From: Fagopyrum homotropicum
Taxonomy: Eukaryota > Streptophyta > Magnoliopsida > Caryophyllales > Polygonaceae
Assembly (NCBI GenBank): GCA_033239125.1
Contig: BSWB01000005.1
Coordinates: forward strand, 139,744,494 to 139,808,493
Direction of reading: 5' to 3'
Length of the DNA stretch: 64,000 nt
Shown: one piece after another, positions 11,030-22,519 of the stretch
Numbering within the stretch: position 1 is the first letter of the stretch
How the letters are laid out: each line of letters begins with the position of its first letter
The notes under the pieces: generated by a model
The model's input: only the letters and a program-made list of their open reading frames with translations
The model's database searches: none
Told to the model about the DNA's origin: nothing
Made by a program: the position numbers and the translations under genes

Positions 11030-13522
11030 TAAAAGACATTTAACCATCCCTGGAACACCTCAGCAGAATGGAACTGCTGAAAGAATGAATAAGACCTTGC
11101 TTGAAAAGGCAAGATGTATGCTAGTTAGTGCTGGTCTCAAACCTTCCCTATGGGGAGAAGCTGTTACTACAACTTCTTATCTCATCAATAGATCCCCTTC
11201 CTCAGCTATAGGATTCAAAACTCCTTATGAACTGTGGTCTAATAGGAAACCTAATCTCAAATACCTTAGGCCCTTTGGATGCACGGCTTACACTCATGTG
11301 AGTGAAGGCAAGCTGCAACCAAGAGCTAAAAAGGGTATTATGTTAGGGTACCCAGAGGGTGTAAAAGGTTACAAACTACTCCTCATCCAACCTGGAGGGT
11401 ATAAGGTAGTTGTGTCTAAGAATGTTACCTTTAATGAAACAGACTTTCACTTTAAAAATAAACATCCCAGTGAGACTAGTAGCACTGCAGGTGAGTCTGA
11501 AGAGAATTCCAATGTTGGAACCTCTTTTTACATGCCCAGTGCAAGTCACAACAATGCTGAAATTGAATTTGACATTGGTGACTATTCTGAAGGTAGTGAT
11601 CTACCTAATGATGATACTACTACTAATGAAAGTAGTAGCTTCCCTTCACAATCTGAACATAGTAATAATTCACATAATCAACAATTAAGGGGGGGGGGGG
11701 TAGATGAGCCTAATATTTCTGATAACCTTAGTGTTCCTACCTTGTCCCCCAGTGCTGGAACAGGCCATGAAAGTCATAACGACCTGAGTTCCCCTGGTAC
11801 AAGACAAGGTAGCACTAACTCAGGTCGTTTTGATTTTCATGGTCAGTACCAGCTAACCAGAGATAGGGCTCCTAGAACTATCATCCCAAATAAGAAATAT
11901 GCTAATATTGCTGAATATGCTCTTATTACTGCTTCAATTGTGAAAAATTCCTACACTCCTGATACTTATGAACAAGCTGTTAACTGTAAGGATTCAAAAC
12001 TCTGGATAGCTGCTATGAAAGATGAAATTGACTCTATGCATGCTAATAACACTTGGACCATAGTTAATAAACCTAAAGATTCTAAACTAGTTCAGTGTAG
12101 ATGGATTTATAAAATAAAAGAAGGTCTATCTCCTAATGAACCTGACAAATATAAGGCTAGGCTGGTAGCTAAAGGGTTTACACAGAGAGAAGGAATAGAC
12201 TATAATGACTTTTTGCCCCAGTAGTTAAGTATAAAACTCTGAGACTTATGCTTGCAATGACTGCTGTTTCTGACTGGGAATTAGAACAAATGGATGTTAA
12301 GACTGCTTTCTTGCATGGTGATTTAAATGAAACAATTTACATGTCACAGCCTAAGGGCTTCATTGATTCTAAAAATACCAATGCATGTTGCTTGCTTAGA
12401 AAATCTATCTATGGATTGAAACAATCTCCTAGAAAATGTAATTTAAAGTTTGATTCTTGTATGTCTAAATTGGGCTTTGTCAGAAGTGAATATGATACTT
12501 GTTTGTACTTTAAGAATATTAAGAAGCATGATCCTTTGTATGTGTTACTTTATGTTGATGAAATACTTATAATATCTCCTTCTAAAGTTCTTATAGCTAG
12601 CATAAAACATGATCTTAAAAATCACTTTGACATGAAAGACCTAGGACATGCTAAGAAAATATTAGGAATTTCCATCTCTAGGGATAGATCTAAGAAATTC
12701 ATGTTGTTATCTCAGACCGATTATGTGCATAAAGTTCTGCAGAAGTTTAATATGCTTAATTGTAAACCTGCAATTGTACCCTTAGGAGGGCACCTTGAGT
12801 TGTCTAAAAAGGATTGCCCTACCTCTGATGAAGGCAAAAGTAAAATGTCTAACATACCATATGATGTTGCTATTGGTTCTGTAATGTATGCCATGTTGTG
12901 CACTAGACCTGATCTTGCTTTTGGAATATCTGTCTTAAGTAGATATATGTCTAATCCTGGTATGCCTCACTAGGATGCTATGAAATATTTACTCAGATAC
13001 ATGTGTGGTACCAAGGATAAATGCCTTGTATATAAAGAACATACCTCTCGTACTAACCTGATTGGATTTGTAGATTCTGATTATGCTAGTAACAAGGATA
13101 ACAAGAAGTCTACTACAGCTATTTACTTCACTTGGGTTGGAAATTGCATTTCATGGAAGTCTCAACAACAATCTGTTGTGGCCCTGTCCTCAACCGAAGC
13201 TGAGTACATGGCTGCCACTGAAGCTGCCAAAGAAGCTACATGGCTCAAAGGATTGTTAGAAGAAATAGAAAATAAGACATATGTTCCTGTTATATATACT
13301 GATAGTCAAAGTGCTTTGTACTTATGTAAAGATCCCATGTATCATGAAAGAACAAAACATATTGATATCAGGTACCACTATATAAGGAAGAAGATCAAGC
13401 ACAAGCAACTGGTGATACAGAAAATCAAGGGAGATGTAAATCTAGCTGATTTTGGAACCAAGATTGTCCTTGCTGACAAGTTCTCATATTGCAGAGATTC
13501 TTTGCATATTGAGGATGGCTGA
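11030..13522 (+). pseudogene. Ty1/copia Pol pseudogene (integrase C-terminus, RT, RNase H)
   Basis: The first open stretch (to 12224) starts in the integrase core (G-T-P-Q-Q-N-G-T-A-E-R) and reaches the beginning of RT (K-A-R-L-V-A-K-G-F). A frameshift near 12210 is followed by a second stretch (12248-12973) with the RT palm, where the usual Y-V-D-D reads Y-V-D-E, losing a catalytic aspartate. An in-frame TAG at 12971-12973, where tryptophan is usual, separates it from RNase H (12980-13522; T-E-A-E-Y motif and conserved C-terminal K-H-I-D). A run of about eleven G near 11690 lies in the linker. Three lesions and the loss of the 5' half make it non-functional. Confidence 0.92.
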
Positions 13523-13615
13523 TAAGGACAGCAACACTGGATTGATGACGGACAGGAGTACCACTAATCCACTACTGGTAGTATGCAGTCGTAGAACCTG
13601 GTTTAGGAGGGCATT

Positions 13616-14726
13616 TGTTAGGAATTAGTTAAACCCGGTTCGTGTTAGCCACAGGTTAATGGGTCTGAGTTTAAGTGTGAGGCCGGTTGGGTTTGATGAT
13701 GGGTTGGACAGGGTGCTTGTGTTCTATTGAGGATGGGCTGAATGTAGGGCCGGTTGGGCCTGGTTGATCGAGGCCCAATGGTAAGTGCCCCAGTCCATCT
13801 CACCAGGTTATGAAGCGGCTTGACGCGTTGCATGGTTAAACGCTGCGTTGCTGAAGTATCACCTTGTGGCACTGAGTACTTAAGCTTCCTTCTCTGTCGT
13901 TAACCCTAAGGTGGCCGAAACACTTCTACTGAAAAACCCTAGATCTGAAAGTGAGGATAGAGAGAAACACCAGTGAGAGAGAGATCCGAGCCGAGTGCTT
14001 CGTCTGAGTGTTGTCTTGAGACGTTCTCTGTTGTCTAGATCTTGCTTTGACTTAAAGCACAGATCGGTACCTGTGGTGGTTTACAAACCTCTCACCTATC
14101 TTTGTTCTTGTTATCCTTTTCTTGATCTCGTATGGTTTTTGTGGTTTTTGTGTGCTCATCCTGTAACCGTTCTTCACTGTAACTCTACCTAGTGGATTGG
14201 GCTGGCTCTCCCCTCCTGAGATCCCGCAGAGTAGAGGTTAACTCGAACTACATCACCAAACTCTTTTGTGTTCTTCTGGTTTTGAAAGACTGGTTCGCTC
14301 TAGATCCAGTCGTTTTCGATTTGAAAAAGTGATAGTGTTTTATCAGGTTTTTCTTATATAGTGCTATGTTATATTGGCTCTATAACTTGCTTGTCAGTTT
14401 ATAGGTATTATTGCATTGTTTGTTTGATCAGTAAAACTAAATTGATTTTGTATGGCTGGTCGTTTTAAGAGAGTTTTATATGCTTAGGAAGGTTTGTGTA
14501 ATTCAAAATCTGGTTAATTAATTCAACTATCAAAGTCCTTAGAAAATATGTTCAAATTCTCGTATTTTGAATATTTTCTCTAGGATTTATCAATTGGTTG
14601 GCTCAACTGTGATCCTTGTTCATTGTTCACGCAAGAGACTTATAGCTTATAGTGGGTTCTTGAATGGGTGAGGAAATATTGTCATGGGTTTTTACTTTTT
14701 CTTACAAAAAAAATTAGTATCCAACA
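13616..14726 (+). repeat. Probable 3' LTR of the copia element
   Basis: A purine tract (AGGAGGG near 13603-13611) precedes TGTTAGG. About 1.1 kb downstream, TCCAACA ends the candidate, giving TGTT...AACA termini. No second LTR copy is in the window, so the right boundary rests on the terminal motif only. It contains untranslated leader-like CT-rich sequence and no gene. Confidence 0.6.
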
Positions 14727-15505
14727 ATCTCAATACATGTAAGGTTGTTCAGAAAGCAGGGTATAGAAGTTTATTTTCTAGATAGATGGGGTTCATATTT
14801 TCTTCACATAATGTTCATTTTTTTTAAGTTCACAATGCTCAAATAGAAATCGAAGAAGATATTGAAGGGATGAGCTCCAACCAGAAATCCAACAAGATGA
14901 TAGAAGCCACAAATACTCGAACCACAAAACTAGGGAAAAGGAAGAAGGCAACACTACGTGATGCAACAATCAGATTCGATTCCCTTTGAAAGAACTAGAG
15001 AGAGAAGGGAGAAGGAAGAAGGCACAAGTGATGCGATGTTCATTGATCGATTCAATTTCACTTTGAAAAAGAAGGTAGAAGTCAGGGGCAATTTGGCGTT
15101 CCGCTTTGAAAGAGAAGGTAGAAGGCAAGGGCGATTCATCATTCAATTCTTTTAGGCTGAATTTGCAATGTAGGCCTTTTACAATGTAGAGCTTGAATTT
15201 AGGGTCTCCCAATTATTCATTTAGAAAATGGGCTCCTATATACTAGATGAAATCAGAAAAAGTACAAAAAAGTGATAGTCATTTATTTGATTGATGACAA
15301 TTTGATGGACATTTTACATGGAATTTGTGCCAAATAAATGCAACCCTTTTTCTTCCCTATTTATCTCATGTCCCTTCTTCTTCCGTTCAAATGCAGTTCC
15401 TTTCTTCTTCCATAACTCAAATTCTTCCAAACGCAGGTCCTTTCTTCTTCCCTTCACCGAAATCTGGAAGCAATCCCCTGTTCTATTTTTGGGTAAGTAA
15501 TATCT
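14727..15505. other. Intergenic, no gene seen
   Basis: AT-rich DNA. Between about 14940 and 15140 there are imperfect repeats of roughly 70 bp containing CTTTGAAAGA and AGAAGGAAGAAGGC-like motifs, which read open on both strands only because they are repetitive. No coding similarity recognised. Confidence 0.6.
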
Positions 15506-15914
15506 AAAACTGCATACCCAAACTGCACACGCATATACTCAATAAGCAATACAAAAAATGCATACCCAAACTGCACACACATATACTCAATGATCAATAC
15601 CCAAAAAAATGCATATCAATCACTCAATAAATAATACCAAAAATGCATACCCAAAAAAATGCATATCAATCACTCAATAAGCAATACTCAAAACTGCACA
15701 CACATATATTCAAAAATACTTACCCAAACTGCACACACATATACTCAATAAACATTACCCAAAAATGCTTACCCAAACTGCACACACATATACTCAATAA
15801 ACATTACCCAAAAATACTTACCAAACTACACACACATATATTCAATAAACAATACCCAAAAAATGCATATCAATCACTCAATAAGCAATACCCAAAAATG
15901 CATACCCAAAAATG
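15506..15914. repeat. Minisatellite, about 48-bp unit
   Basis: Roughly eight degenerate copies of a unit containing AAACTGCACACACATATACT and CAATACCCAAAAATGCATAC. The short open frame across it is a by-product of the repeat. A similar A/C-rich composition recurs at 18880-19290 and 30756-30960. Confidence 0.8.
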
Positions 15915-16724
15915 CGACCCCTGCCAGCGTCTTGTAGTGAGGGAAGGCTCGTCGACTACTTCTTCTTGTGCATCGAAGGCACCGACTGCGGCACTCTAAA
16001 CCCCTAGCGGCCAATCGGTAGCGATGGAAGGCGACGACTGTGCTTTCTTTGGTCCGGTGGTGCAGAGAAGGGTAGGGGAAGAGGCGGAGAGAGACAGAGA
16101 ACGAGAGAGGAAGAAGGAGAAGACTTGTCAGAAGCCTCGACGGGCTGGGGAAGAAGATTGAAGGCATGCAGCAGTGCCGGTCCTCGACGGGCTGAAATAG
16201 GAGATGACCAACAGAGCAAGTTTCGGTTTTCATTTGAGACGGAAAGTGGATGAGAGACTGAGAAGGTAGGGAAGTGAAGGTCCGGCGGCTGAGCAAGAGA
16301 AGAAAGAAGAAGGATGCGGCTAGGTTAAAAAAAAAGAGGTTGACATTTAAATTTTCTATAGCCCATCATTTCAATTCAAATACAGCTATTAATTTTTTTG
16401 CAGGCCTAAATTTTTTTGACAGCCCATTCATCCATCCATCTTTTCTTGGGAGGCCCACAAATACAGTTATTAATTTTTTTGCAGGCCTAAATTATACTAG
16501 GAGCCCACTTTGCTAAAGTAAAATTTTAGGAGCCCTATTTCCCTCATTTATTCATTCTTTTATAACTAGCGCTAGAATTTTTTTATTTTTTATTTCTCTG
16601 AATAATCCCAACTCTTGGATCTATTTTAATCATACGACTCTCGGCCCTCCTCCCCTGAACCAACCCATATATATATATAGCAAATTCCAACGCTCAAATT
16701 TATATGTTTAAATAACACTTTAAT
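15915..16724. other. Intergenic, gene-like GC-rich patch then AT-rich DNA
   Basis: 15915-16330 is GC-rich with purine-rich tracts resembling a 5' leader or exon, but no protein is recognised on either strand. At 16380-16500 a short direct repeat occurs twice (AGCTATTAATTTTTTTGCAG-like, with GGCCTAAATT). Possibly internal cargo of the Helitron-like element ending at 16755. Confidence 0.4.
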
Positions 16725-16755
16725 GCGCAACGAGATTGCGCGGTTATACATTAGT
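16725..16755 (+). mobile_element. Helitron-like 3' terminus
   Basis: A perfect 6-bp hairpin (GCGCAA, loop CGAGA, TTGCGC; 16725-16741) lies nine bases before TTAGT (16751-16755). Plant Helitrons end with such a hairpin about ten bases before CTRR and insert before a T; here the first base would be T rather than C. The 5' end was not located. Confidence 0.5.
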
Positions 16756-17759
16756 AATTCAAACGCCACGTATTTAACACCCCTTTGTTCCTATACATAT
16801 TTTTGTTTGCCATCATAAAAACTATTTCATAGCTATTTGTCACCACCTAAGACATTTTTTATGCCTATGTTGCTTTGGGTATATTTTATGTACTAAATTG
16901 ACAATTCTGCATTTAAATTTTAGTTTAAAATACTCTCAATTTATGTTTTTATAACATCTAATTTATCATTATTCTAAAAGGTACTGTGAAATCGAAAGAA
17001 TATCTTCATGTGAAATCAATAAAATGGCAAGCTTTAAAATAAACTAATGAAGAATTTTTTTTCTTTGAGAACATTATATGTCAAATTTGAATATGTAGTC
17101 CATAAATCTCTAAACTTCAGTTATATTTTGTTGTTAATTGACTTTGTGTTCATAAGTTGGACAATGAACACGAATTGAACAGCATGCAAATCTAGCAATA
17201 ATTGTGCAAATATAATATGCAAATCTAGCAGAGAAATGCTATTGTCTCTAAACACAAAAATAAACTCTAACTCACTAGGGCGCTTATTAAGTTCTTCATA
17301 CCATACTATCAAGTGCGAAGCGTTTCCGGTCAGCAAACCTTATTGTGATGGTTCCAGTATATACAAAACTTAACTTGCTGACATGCTAACTAAGGTTCAG
17401 CTTCGAATAGTTCCCAACCCTCTTCTACAAGCTCCTTTTGATCAGACTCGATACTTGCTCGGCTGAAGGTGCCAGAAAAAGATCATTGGATGATGAAGAC
17501 CAATTTCTTTGCTCTAACACTTTTTTCTGATTTTGTGCTCCTCACATAAGAAGAAGAGTGTGATGATGTTAGAATGCAACAGGTTTGCATGAGGATAGAC
17601 ATTTGTTCAAAGGGACATTGTTGTCATATTTTTTCTTGAGAAACTTCACATCCTGACATATGATTGATAGGTCTCCCTTACAAGGAAGAAAAAGTAAAAA
17701 CGTAAAAACACAAAGACAACCTATACTCATCCATTTGAAATTTTTCTCCTGGATATTCG
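16756..17759. other. AT-rich intergenic, no feature recognised
   Basis: No protein similarity, long repeat or RNA gene is visible on either strand. Confidence 0.6.
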
Positions 17760-18265
17760 TTCAAGTATACTCCCTGATTGTTCATCTATAATGTATATTT
17801 GTTCAAAACCTAATTTGTTCAAGTATAATGACGATTTTTGTTCAAGTATACAATTTATTTGTTCAAATGTAATCCCTATTTGTTCAAGTATACAATTTAT
17901 TTGCTCAAATGTAATCCCTATTTGTTCAACTATAATGTTTATTTGTTTAAAACTTGACTTGTTCAAATGTAATCCCTATACAGTTTATCTGTTCAAATGT
18001 AATCCCTATTTGTACAACTATAATGATTATTTGTTTAACAATAATGATTATTTGTTCAAAACCTGATTTGTTCAACTATATTGCACATTTGTTCAAGTAT
18101 ACTTCCTATTTATTAAGCTAAATTGCATATTTGTTCAAGTATACTTCCTATTTATTGAGCTAAATTGCATATTTGTTCAAGTATATTTCCTATTTTCAAT
18201 TATAATGCATATTTTTTCAAAACCTGATGTGTTCATGTATAATGAATATTTGTTTAAGTATAGAA
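17760..18265. repeat. Minisatellite of about 21-bp units (TTTGTTCAA-type)
   Basis: More than twenty degenerate copies of a unit containing TTTGTTCAA, a variable TATAA or ATGTAAT middle and a pyrimidine-rich end. Pairs of units give a 42-bp higher-order period. Because 21 and 42 are multiples of three, both strands stay open and encode a repeated 7-residue pattern (E-Q-I-N-C-I-L type on the minus strand). I regard the peptides as artefacts. Confidence 0.8.
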
Positions 18266-19286
18266 CTTCGATTGAAATTGCAAAAATTTAAATCTCTCAG
18301 TTTCACCTCTTGTGATACATCGATCGAAATTAAAGGAGAAGAAGAGAATTATAACAAAAACCGAATCATATAAGATCGAATTGAAGAAATTGAATTAGAG
18401 AATATGGAATAAAGAAATTGAAGAAGGAAAGAGGAGGAAGAAGAAATGAGTGTCAATGAAAGACGTTGTTAAAGGCGTTAACCAAAGCGAGTTTTGTTCA
18501 AAGGAGATAAATAACCAGGTTCGTTCACAATTTTAATTAGGGTTGTGATTGTTGTGAGTCCTCACTTTTGCTTAATGAGTATATTAAATTATCAATTATA
18601 GTAAACGACTTATCTTTGTATTTATTTGAATTAACGGAAAAAATCGTTTGCGCATTCCTTCGCTATAAAGGGATAGTACGGGCACGACGATGAGTTTCGT
18701 AAACACACGACGGTCACAGTTTCCGAAACTGTGGAAAAACATTGGCGTTTTTGATGAAATGGGCCCTTTTGGCTATACACTTACTAAACTAGCCCCCACC
18801 TTTTCCATCTTTGTTATTTAGGCCCCAAAAAATAATCATTGTCACTCACTTACGTCCCATCTGATTTGACATATCTGACATTTGATATTTATCGTCACCT
18901 ACTACACAATGCACAATTCTCAACATTTCACTACACAAACATACTCGAAAATATACATACACAAAATCCAAACATACCCAAAAAACTAAAAAATCATAAA
19001 ACATCATACCCATAAATTGGGTAGTATTTTGTTTTGTAAAATATTCATACCCAATGTATACATACTCAATCCAATTTTCTTCTTCAATTTAAGTCGCATT
19101 TTTATACTAAAAGCATACCCAATTTAAATTTGTCATACCCAAAACGTCAATTCGATACGTACTGTACACAAACATTAATATCAATGTATACAACTATACA
19201 TACTCAATCCATTATTTTTTTCTCTTCATTTTAAGTCACTTTAAATATACATAACAATAAGAAACATACCATAAAAATAATAAACA
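18266..19286. other. Intergenic flank of the Athila insertion
   Basis: AT-rich; no gene seen. A perfect short palindrome (CACAGTTTC C GAAACTGTG) lies at 18715-18733. From 18880 the DNA is rich in ATACCCAAA-type words, and that composition resumes at 30761 on the other side of the Athila element, as expected for one interrupted locus. Confidence 0.6.
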
Positions 19287-19291
19287 TATAC

Positions 19292-21060
19292 TGTTCACTC
19301 CAAACGGTGTGTGCAAGCTTTAAATTTATAACCCTAGACTTAAGCTTAAAACAAGGATGCGAACCCGCAGTGTACGGGTCAATCGTAGTAAAAGCAAGAA
19401 AATTCCAGGGGTCGATCACAGGGACTCGATGAAACAAAGTCAATACGGTGTGCTTATGTCAATACTAACCACAAGAGCGATTAACACAATCAAAGATGAA
19501 TAAGAAGTCAATAAAGCAAACATGCAATTCTAGGGATTAAAGCATCTAGTTGTGGTTCCAACTCAAGATCTATAGATAAGCGGACAAAGTTGAGATTTTT
19601 GCGTGGGGAAGGTGTTACTAAAGTGGAGTAGATCACCGGGTAAGTCTCACTACACACTAATCTTAAACCGTAACTCCTATTACCGGGTAAGTCTCAAGGA
19701 ATCAAGATAAAGAACTATAACCTCAAACTAACACACCATCTAAGGGAATAGAATCAACCTTTACCGGGTAAGTCTCGGGCTAACTCACAAAGATGGGATG
19801 GAAGCACACTCAAACCCCAATAAAGGATGAACCTTTATTACCTACACTTATGATCGTTGGTACACAAACTAAGGAATTACCGGGTAAGTCTCATCCTAAG
19901 CTTGCTTTGAACCAGGAAAGGTGTAATAAGAATAGGATTTGGCAAACTCTAACACTTAACTCTCAGTTATGGATCAGATAAGTCACCTCGATCAGCCAGT
20001 TTCCACCCCGGCCGAGATGTTCATCGACTGAACGAGATGCTTAGGGTTAAGGTTAAAGACTCGAACTTTCAGGATCCTACTGGAATCTAAGATTATTCTA
20101 TCATTGTTTTTCCCACAACCTTCAGCCAATCACCCTAGAATCACACAAGGAAATTAGCCACTCATCATCATGAAAGTATTAATCAAATATATGGGAAGAA
20201 GGTGAATATTTGAACAAGAAGAATTTAATGAAAAGACTTCAATAACTGAATCAAATATCACAACAAAGCGTTCCTTGGATAGCAATCCAACAAGCAAGAC
20301 AACAAGGAAGGGAATCTAAGATAATCTTACAAAAACCCTTCAAAAGCTATAAAAGCTACAATCTTCAATCTTCCTTCAACCTTCAACAAGGTTCTTCGAA
20401 TCTCTCCCAAACTGGAGTGCGGCTGCTGCAGGAAGTATGCGGATCTCAGCAGGGTATGCGACGTTGTATGCGAGCTCTTTGATTTGTGAAAATCCAACCC
20501 TTTTTATAGGAAAATAACCCTCCAAAGATAAGATATCTTAGAAAGATCTCTTCCCATAAAAATAGGCAAAATATATGATTCTGCATATCTCTTTCCTTCT
20601 AGGAGCCAAGCCCAAAAATATAAGATCTCTTTCCAATTTTAAAAGATCTCAGCCAAGAATAAAATATTCTCGCCGCGTCCTAGGTATTCGCCTCGGTCGA
20701 GTCGGCGTCTCTGGATCACCTCGGTCGAGGTGAATCTCTGGTCAACCGAGGTGAGTCACAACTGAATGCGAAATCTCTCAAAACTGGTCCAAAGTAAATT
20801 TTTAATCCATGGCTATGCTTCCTGGATGGTTCCTTATGCTCCTCAATGTAGCTCCAAATGACTCATGACTCCTTTTGCTCCTTTTGATGCAAAACATACC
20901 ATTTTACCTGCAATTACAGCAAAACTAGGTGTAGACCTCGATTCCCGCAAAGGTAGATGAAATGGTAATATAATCACATATTATACATGCTAACATGCAG
21001 ATTATGAAAGATAAAACGTCCAAACAAACCCCAAAATATAGACTATAATTCATGCTATCA
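19292..21060 (-). repeat. Athila-type 3' LTR (1,769 bp)
   Basis: Minus-strand start TGATAGCATG and end GAGTGAACA. Nearly identical to 29000-30755, which lacks about 14 bases near 21010. Contains four copies of ACCGGGTAAGTCTC (19635, 19682, 19763, 19879) and two copies of the CTCGGTCGAG word (near 20696 and 20723). Short ORFs inside it occur in both LTRs and are not genes. Confidence 0.94.
19635..19892. promoter_or_regulatory. Four-fold ACCGGGTAAGTCTC motif cluster in LTR
   Basis: Exact 14-base copies at 19635-19648, 19682-19695, 19763-19776 and 19879-19892. Three are preceded by T to give TACCGGGTA, a 4+1+4 inverted repeat. The other LTR has them at 29343, 29390, 29471 and 29587. Regular recurrence of a long exact word suggests protein binding or transcript processing; function unknown. 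Confidence 0.7.
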
Positions 21061-21075
21061 AAATACCCCATACTT
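21061..21075 (-). promoter_or_regulatory. Polypurine tract of the Athila element
   Basis: On the minus strand AAGTATGGGGTATTT lies directly before the 3' LTR start at 21060. An identical 15-base copy is at 22398-22412. Confidence 0.8.
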
Positions 21076-22519
21076 AGCCCTTGCTTGTCCCCAAGCAAGT
21101 TCCTCATATAGAAGACAAGGTAGAATGGATTATAGGTCATAAAAATCAACGAAAAAGTCTTTCAAAAACATTTTATGGTGTGCAACTACCATAGATCACT
21201 CTAAGAGAGTACTCCCTGGAATTGAAAACTTAATATGATCAAAGCATTTTATAAATATAGGAAAGTTGTTCATCTTTGCATAGAATCATAGTATGCATAA
21301 TAAATCATAATTATCAAAATTAATCATGTATAATCCGATTTAAACCGCTAAGTCAATCAACAAGCTCAAGGTCTCAAGGGCTTCCCAAAAGAAAGGTCAA
21401 GAAACGTGTAGGGTAGGGATGTATGTAAGGTAATGTGGTGCTAGAATCCGGGAAAAGGATGAACTTCACTTTGACTTGCAACATCTTCCACCAATAAGCT
21501 TTGCTTATTTCACACTTTTTCTTTTTACTTTACTTTTTGGGATGCATGGACAGAGGTGCACAATAACCGAAGCCTGGGAGATTAGCAATCATCAATTTCT
21601 TGAGATGCATCAAACCCTTGATGCACATACCATGACCCGTTAGGAATATCGCTCAATCCGACTTTGGCAAGACACAAACACCCGGCTATGTGAATGGTGC
21701 CGAGTTACTCATCTTCATGATTGACTTCCCCAAACCTATTATTGCTTTCTAACACTTTCACTTCCAGCCACTTCTCAACTTTAACTCCACTTGTTTTCAC
21801 CACTTCGCTTGCTTCCAAATTCCCGGATAGGTAAAGGGAGGCAAAAATGTATATGAGGGGCTAAGCATGATCAAGAAGAAGAAGAAGAGAATGAATTGCC
21901 TTGGTCTTTCCAAGAAGGAAGTGAGAGAACTTAACTTGCGGTGTCAACCTTCAAATTCAACATAATTTGGATAAAAATAAAGTATTAAACATGCTAATAA
22001 TTTCAAACAAAGCATTTAGCAACTTAAACATATTATAAAACCTTTCAAACACATAAAGAATTTAAAACCAGTCAGTAAACAAGATCTTCACTGAGATCAT
22101 ATCCAGATAAGTAACACAAAAAATCGTTTTCGAAAACTCTCAATTAACACACCTCGGTCGAGGTGTTCTTGGGTCAACCGAGGTGAAACACCTTGTTCGG
22201 CCAGAACTGCCCCGGTCGAGGTCAAATTTTTTTTTTTTTTTTTTTCCAGTTTCGACGTTTTTCTCAATCAAATCATCTGTATGTATGCATGCAATCTCAG
22301 ATAATCATATAAATGCCGAAGTGATGCATAAATAAAATATCCGATGAGATATAATACATCAAGTAGTCAAATACATCAAAAGGTAGTCAAATAATACAAA
22401 TACCCCATACTTGGGACACACTGTCCCAGTGGGTCAAATAAAAGGTCTAGAGACAAGAGTACTCACCGGATAAAAAGCTGAACTGCATAAAAATAGAATA
22501 AAGAAAATCCTGCAGCTCC
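21076..22519 (-). other. Athila 3' non-coding region
   Basis: About 1.4 kb between ORF2 and the polypurine tract. It holds a run of about 22 T near 22225-22247, CTCGGTCGAG words near 22150-22215 and a duplicate of the polypurine tract at 22398-22412. No coding sequence recognised. Confidence 0.7.
22398..22412 (-). promoter_or_regulatory. Second, internal copy of the polypurine tract
   Basis: Identical over 15 bases to 21061-21075. It lies between ORF2 and the terminal tract and could serve as an internal plus-strand primer, by analogy with central polypurine tracts. This is inference. Confidence 0.5.

Larger units (their letters stand above)
11030..14726 (+). mobile_element. Ty1/copia element, 3' half, interrupted by the Tekay insertion
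   Basis: Contains integrase C-terminal, reverse transcriptase and RNase H remnants followed by a purine tract and a probable 3' LTR. The 5' half should lie left of the Tekay array, outside this window. The domain order (IN before RT) is diagnostic of Ty1/copia. A Tork-like affinity is a guess from protein style only. Confidence 0.88.

Noticed and set aside
15506..15914. CRISPR-like array of direct repeats
   Set aside because: Units are degenerate with no distinct spacers, and the context is eukaryotic; an ordinary minisatellite.
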